Part shown: one piece after another, positions 5,319 to 9,055 of the stretch
Layout: every line of letters begins with the position of its first letter
Numbering within the stretch: the stretch's first letter is position 1
DNA from: Lachnospiraceae bacterium
GTDB lineage: Bacteria > Bacillota > Clostridia > Lachnospirales > Lachnospiraceae
Direction of reading: 5' to 3'
Assembly (NCBI GenBank): GCA_900771995.1
Contig: CAAGQC010000035.1
Location: forward strand, 1 to 9,055
DNA length: 9,055 nucleotides
The notes under the pieces: generated by a model
The model's input: the letters and a program-made list of their open reading frames with translations, nothing else
The model's database searches: none
Told to the model about the DNA's origin: nothing
Program-made: the position numbers and the translations under genes

Positions 5319-8300
5319 ATGAGTACATTTGATTACAATAAAGTGAAAGATCCCTCCTTTTTTCAGGAGAACCGGCTCCCGGCTCATTCCGACCACAAAA
5401 GTGACATCCCGAAGCTGTCCCTAAACGGGCTGTGGAAGTTCGCTTATGCGCCCAATTACCGCGTGTCTGCCCACGGGTTCGAGGCGGCGGATTATGACTG
5501 CAAATGCTGGGCGGATATCCGGGTGCCGGCCCATATCCAGATGGAAGGCTATGACAGCCCGCAATATGTGAACCTTCAGTACCCCTGGGACGGCAGAGAA
5601 GAGGTAAAGCCCGGAGAGATTCCGGAGCGCTTTAATCCGGTGGGACAGTATGTGAAATATTTTAACGTGCCGGAAGGCTGGGAGGGAAAGCCCCTCTATA
5701 TCTCTTTTCAGGGAGTGGAAAGCGCTTTTGCCCTGTGGATGAACGGAACTTATGTGGGTTACAGTGAGGATACTTTCACTCCTTCCGAATTTGACCTGAC
5801 CCCTTACGTGAAGGAGGGGGAAAACAAGCTGGCGGTACTGGTGTTCAAATGGTGCGGCGGAAGCTTTTGCGAGGATCAGGATTTCTTCCGGTTTTCCGGT
5901 ATTTTCCGAGAGGTGTACCTGTATACCGTGCCGAAGGTGCATGTGTGGGATCTGAAAGTACAGACCCTGCTGGATGACAGTTTTACGCAGGGAACCCTGA
6001 CGCTGGATCTGAAACTGCAGGGAAAAGGCAGAGTACAGGGAATGCTTACGGCGGCGGACGGAAGTGTTGTGGGCGAACTGACGGCAGGCGTGGAGGAAGC
6101 GGCACATTTTGAGATGACTGTTGACAGACCGAAGCTGTGGAGTGCAGAGGTACCGAATCTGTACGACCTGACATTGCGGGTGTTGGATGAGGACGACGAT
6201 ACGCAGGAGACTATACAGCAGAAGATCGGCTTCCGCCGCTTTGAATTAAAAGATTCCCTGATGCTGTTAAACGGCAAACGGATCGTGTTCAAGGGCGTAA
6301 ACCGTCATGAATTTAGTTCCCTGTCCGGCAGAGTACTGCGAGAAGAGGAACTCCGGCAGGATCTGATCACCATGAAGCAGCACAATATCAATGCAGTCAG
6401 AACCTGTCATTATCCCAACGATTCCAGACTCTATCCCTTATGTGACGAGCTGGGATTGTATCTGATCGATGAGTGTAATCTGGAGTCCCACGGTTCCTGG
6501 GATCCCATTATCCGCGGCAAAGAGGAGAACGCCACCCCCGTGCCGGACAGCAGACCGGAGTGGCACGACATTATGCTGGATCGTGCCAATTCCATGTACC
6601 AGAGGGATAAAAATCATCCCAGCATCCTGATCTGGTCCTGCGGAAACGAGTCCTACGGCGGGAAAAATATTTATGACATGTCACAGTTTTTCCGTACCGA
6701 GGATCCGGGAAGACTGGTACATTATGAGGGTATTTTCCATGACAGAAGTTATCCTGCGACCAGCGATATGGAGAGCCAGATGTATACTCCGGCGGCGGAG
6801 ATCGAGGAGTGGCTGAAAAAGGATCGCAGCAAGCCTTTTATCTGTTGTGAATATTCCCATGCCATGGGTAATTCCTGCGGGGCCATGTTCAAATATACGG
6901 AATTGGCAGACAGAGAACCTCTGTATCAGGGCGGCTTTATCTGGGACTACGTGGATCAGTCCATCACGAGAAAGGACCGTTACGGCAGAGAATATCAGGC
7001 CTACGGCGGTGACTTTGACGAACGTCCCACGGATTATAATTTCAGTGGCAACGGTATCGTCTACGGCTGCGACCGCGCCCCTTCCCCGAAGATGCAGGAG
7101 GTGAAGTACAATTACCAGAATATCACGGTGGAAGTGGAAGAGGACACCCTGACCATCCATAATAAGAATCTGTTCGTCAGCACGGGAAGCTATGACTGTG
7201 TTATTGAGGTCGCAAGAAACGGCCGGAAGATCAGCGAGCAGCCTTTTGTCACCGATGTGGAACCGCTGACCAGTGTCAAACTGCCTTCGCCGGTAAAACT
7301 GCCGACAACGCCCGGAGAATATGCAGTCACAGTATCTTTCCGACTGAAGAAAGATACTCTGTGGGCAAAGGCAGGACATGAAGTGGCTTTCGGACAGGGC
7401 ATTTTCCGGAAAGAATGCCCGGAGGTTTTCGCAGATCGTCCCATCGCTGTGAAAAAGCCCCTGACGGTCATTCACGGCAATTACAATCTGGGAGTGCGGG
7501 GCGAGGAGTTCGAAGTGCTGTTTTCCTATAATGCAGGGGGCTTAACCTCCTACCGTTACGGTGGAAAAGAACTGTTAAAGACTATGCCGAAGCCCAATTT
7601 CTGGAGAGCACCCATCGACAATGACTGTGGCAATGACATGATGGCGCGTTACGGTCAGTGGAAGCTGGCCAGCATGTACGTAAGCAACCATGGCGCACCG
7701 GAGCCGAACCCGGAGGTGACGGAAGAAGCGGACAAGGTGACGGTGACGTATCATTACAGCCTTCCGACGAGACCGGTTGCTTACTGTGACGTGACCTATG
7801 AAGTATACGGCGACGGTACTGTGAAGACCACATTGTCCTATGATCCTGTGAAGGAACTGGGAGACATGCCGGAATTCGGTATGCTGTTCAAGATGGATGC
7901 AGATTATGACCATGTGGAATGGTACGGCAACGGACCGGAAGAGACCTACGTGGACAGAATGCGCGGTGCGAAGCTTGGCCTGTATAAAAACCTTGTAAGC
8001 GACAATATGTCCCGTTACATGGTACCTCAGGAGTGCGGCAACAAGACGGAAGTCCGCTATGCAAAGGTGACAGATGCCCTGGGCAGAGGATTGCTGTTTG
8101 CCGGAGATAAAATGCATTTCTCCGCGCTGCCGTACACACCCCATGAGATGGAAAATGCCATGCATCCGTATGAACTGCCCGAGGTACACTACACGGTGAT
8201 CCGCGCAGCCCTGCAGCAGATGGGTGTCGGCGGTGACAACAGCTGGGGAGCCCTGACCCATGAAGAGTTTTTGCTGGATGCCGGGGAAAAGATGGAATTC

Positions 8301-8324
8301 AGCTTTTATATGAAGGGAATCTAA
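5319..8324 (+). CDS. lacZ: Beta-galactosidase, glycoside hydrolase family 2 (LacZ type)
   Basis: The 1001-aa product is full length for LacZ (E. coli 1024) and hydrolyses lactose and other beta-galactosides, probably in the cytoplasm since no signal peptide is seen. Domain order is the N-terminal jelly roll with WCGGSFCEDQDFFRFSGIFR, an Ig-like domain, the TIM barrel starting near VFKGVNRHEF, and the large C-terminal beta-sandwich with NFWRAPIDNDCGND and EWYGNGPEETYVDR. In the barrel, TCHYPNDSRLY and DECNLESHGSW hold metal and substrate ligands. IWSCGNESYGG gives the acid/base Glu444, and CCEYSHAMGNS the nucleophile Glu511. GGDNSWG places Trp976 like E. coli Trp999. ATG 5319 has GGAG 8 nt upstream; an ATG at 5265 would lie within the preceding hairpin. 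It follows the lyase by 60 nt. No lac permease or repressor is in the window. Confidence 0.96.
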   Translation: MSTFDYNKVKDPSFFQENRLPAHSDHKSDIPKLSLNGLWKFAYAPNYRVSAHGFEAADYDCKCWADIRVPAHIQMEGYDSPQYVNLQYPWDGREEVKPGEIPERFNPVGQYVKYFNVPEGWEGKPLYISFQGVESAFALWMNGTYVGYSEDTFTPSEFDLTPYVKEGENKLAVLVFKWCGGSFCEDQDFFRFSGIFREVYLYTVPKVHVWDLKVQTLLDDSFTQGTLTLDLKLQGKGRVQGMLTAADGSVVGELTAGVEEAAHFEMTVDRPKLWSAEVPNLYDLTLRVLDEDDDTQETIQQKIGFRRFELKDSLMLLNGKRIVFKGVNRHEFSSLSGRVLREEELRQDLITMKQHNINAVRTCHYPNDSRLYPLCDELGLYLIDECNLESHGSWDPIIRGKEENATPVPDSRPEWHDIMLDRANSMYQRDKNHPSILIWSCGNESYGGKNIYDMSQFFRTEDPGRLVHYEGIFHDRSYPATSDMESQMYTPAAEIEEWLKKDRSKPFICCEYSHAMGNSCGAMFKYTELADREPLYQGGFIWDYVDQSITRKDRYGREYQAYGGDFDERPTDYNFSGNGIVYGCDRAPSPKMQEVKYNYQNITVEVEEDTLTIHNKNLFVSTGSYDCVIEVARNGRKISEQPFVTDVEPLTSVKLPSPVKLPTTPGEYAVTVSFRLKKDTLWAKAGHEVAFGQGIFRKECPEVFADRPIAVKKPLTVIHGNYNLGVRGEEFEVLFSYNAGGLTSYRYGGKELLKTMPKPNFWRAPIDNDCGNDMMARYGQWKLASMYVSNHGAPEPNPEVTEEADKVTVTYHYSLPTRPVAYCDVTYEVYGDGTVKTTLSYDPVKELGDMPEFGMLFKMDADYDHVEWYGNGPEETYVDRMRGAKLGLYKNLVSDNMSRYMVPQECGNKTEVRYAKVTDALGRGLLFAGDKMHFSALPYTPHEMENAMHPYELPEVHYTVIRAALQQMGVGGDNSWGALTHEEFLLDAGEKMEFSFYMKGI

Positions 8325-8356
8325 GAGAATAGTTTTATGAAATAAGAGAAATTCCA

Positions 8357-8621
8357 CAGGACCGATCCTGCTGATCTCCTCGAAGATGGACAATATGTGG
8401 CCCTCGGAGCCTGCGGCGAAGCAGATCATGAAGCGCCTGCAGGAGCATGATTTCCCGTATTCCTATCAGCATCTGAGCTATGATTACGGCGGGCATATGT
8501 TCGTTCCCATGGAACTGCCCAGATCAAATTTTTCAAGGGTGACCGGGGCAAAAACAAAGAGGGCGATCACAAGGCCCGCATGGATTCTCTGGAGAAAACA
8601 CTGGAATTTGTATCCAGGTGA
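8357..8621 (+). pseudogene. Truncated, frameshifted remnant of a BAAT-type acyl-CoA thioesterase / alpha-beta hydrolase
   Basis: A frame from about 8357 encodes TGPILLISSKMDNMWPSEP and then YDYGGHMFVPMELP, which resembles the C-terminal end of the BAAT/acyl-CoA thioester hydrolase family (alpha-beta hydrolase fold). The Asp of KMDNMWPS and the His of GGHMF would be the last two members of the catalytic triad. Everything before this, including the nucleophile, is missing, and an in-frame TGA lies just upstream. After MELP (8518-8520) the likely continuation QIKFFKGDRGKNKEGDHKAR sits in another frame and ends at TGA 8619-8621. This implies loss of about one base near 8519; the unshifted frame runs on to 8631. 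It sits 32 bp after lacZ, before the terminator. The domain identity is from memory of the family. Confidence 0.75.
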
Positions 8622-8636
8622 TAAGCGATAAGAATT

Positions 8637-8673
8637 AATTCCGCAGACCGGGAAAGGTTTGCGGAATTTTTTT
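8637..8673 (+). terminator. Strong intrinsic terminator downstream of lacZ and the pseudogene
   Basis: A 13-bp stem pairs AATTCCGCAGACC (8637-8649) with GGTTTGCGGAATT (8656-8668), with one G-U wobble and the loop GGGAAA. Seven T follow at 8667-8673. It is the first clear terminator after the pepD promoter, so a transcript reading through all three genes would end here. Confidence 0.93.
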
Positions 8674-8708
8674 GCACATTTCATTACTAAAAAATGTGCA
8701 AGTGCACA
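8674..8708. repeat. Overlapping inverted repeats after the terminator
   Basis: GCACATTT (8674-8681) can pair with AAATGTGC (8692-8699). The second arm also belongs to a palindrome, TGTGCA-AG-TGCACA (8695-8708), flanked by A-runs. The two pairings are mutually exclusive. It may be a protein-binding site or a weak minus-strand terminator; no function can be assigned. Confidence 0.45.
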
Positions 8709-8785
8709 AAAAATAGGAATGGATATTGAACTGTGAAGATATATGAACAAACTGTGGGTTGCAAAAAAGAACGCTGTCGTTGGTA

Positions 8786-9055
8786 GTCAGAGTGAAATTC
8801 GATTTTGGGGCATATCCCTCAATTTTGGTTTGTAATACCCCGGGACTTTCGGCTCCCGGGCATATTTTTTGAAATTTTGTCTGTTAAACCCCGTTGGCAG
8901 TTTGGCTATGGGGTGAAAACTATAATTCTTTTGTGTTAAACCCCGTCGAAACTTGGATAGCGGGGCAAAAGCTGTAAATTTCTTGTATTAAGCCCCGCTG
9001 GAGTTCCGATAGCGGGGCTAAATCTACAGAAATCCTAAAATAAGCCCTGCTGGAG
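8786..9055 (+). repeat. Tandem array of 52-bp hairpin units of unknown type, running off the window
   Basis: Unit cores start at 8838, 8889, 8941, 8993 and, cut by the window edge, 9045, so spacing is 51, 52, 52 and 52 bp. Each complete core is 23-25 nt with CCCC-type and GGGG-type arms: CCCGGGA/TCCCGGG (8839-8845, 8854-8860), ACCCC/GGGGT (8888-8892, 8910-8914), CCCCG/CGGGG (8941-8945, 8961-8965) and AGCCCCGCT/AGCGGGGCT (8991-8999, 9011-9019). AT-rich linkers of 27-28 nt resemble one another (for example GTGTTAA and GTATTAA before the arm). A further right arm and linker occur at 8807-8837, with a decayed left arm from 8786. GGG at 8756-8758 keeps the same phase. No reading frame, CRISPR-like constant repeat or known element is recognisable. 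Confidence 0.85.

Noticed and set aside
7575..8429. 284-aa open frame on the minus strand across the lacZ 3' end
   Set aside because: It mirrors codon structure of lacZ, has no convincing ribosome site or family signature, and overlaps the conserved LacZ C-terminal domain.
8386..8631. Intact 81-aa small protein gene
   Set aside because: Homology to the hydrolase C-terminus begins upstream of this ATG and switches frame near 8519, so it is a gene remnant and not an independent small gene. The codons after MELP are out of frame with the family.
8838..8870. First array hairpin as an ordinary terminator
   Set aside because: It has a GC stem and a run of six T and could terminate, but no gene precedes it after the terminator at 8637, and it is in phase with the other array units that lack T-runs.
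8786..9055. CRISPR array
   Set aside because: The hairpin cores diverge from unit to unit while the linkers are similar to each other. A CRISPR has near-identical repeats and unrelated spacers. No cas gene is nearby.

Overview
The window looks like chromosomal DNA of a Gram-positive anaerobe of the Bacillota, most likely a Lachnospiraceae-type gut Clostridia. This is inferred from consensus sigma-A promoters, AGGAGG-type ribosome binding sites, moderate GC with AT-rich intergenic DNA, a tRNA without an encoded CCA end, and protein flavour (a MepA-like MATE pump, an M20C PepD dipeptidase, a Clostridia-type threonine aldolase-like lyase and a large GH2 beta-galactosidase). No database search was possible, so the taxon is a judgement.

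Layout. Positions 1-123 hold GC-rich, hairpin-forming DNA with no gene, possibly decayed repeats. A tRNA-Gly(CCC) gene lies on the minus strand (209-279), with its own promoter (296-324) and an intrinsic terminator (141-191). Positions 368-529 contain no recognisable gene. Next, on the plus strand, comes a self-contained drug-response-type unit. A perfect consensus promoter carries two copies of a TCCGA/TCGGA operator and drives a MarR-family regulator (629-1105) and a MATE efflux pump (1218-2549), ending at a strong terminator (2553-2601). This is the same architecture as the MepR/MepA pair of Staphylococcus.

Immediately after the terminator a second strong promoter (2603-2631), with a perfect 12-bp palindrome at its expected start point, leads into pepD (2680-4131), a threonine aldolase/beta-eliminating lyase (4215-5258) and lacZ (5319-8324). 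All three are co-directional, no terminator is visible between them, and short hairpins sit in both gaps. Together they suggest use of peptides, amino acids and beta-galactosides, but a single operon is not proven. Downstream is a truncated, frameshifted remnant of a BAAT-type acyl-CoA thioesterase/hydrolase (8357-8621), then a strong terminator (8637-8673).

The right end (about 8786 to the window edge) is the least explained part. It is a tandem array with a strict 51-52 bp period. Each unit has a hairpin core with CCCC/GGGG arms, followed by an AT-rich linker of 27-28 nt. Base changes in the stems largely preserve pairing. It is not a CRISPR and matches no element I can name. It is the main candidate for something undescribed; the rest of the window is ordinary metabolic and regulatory content.
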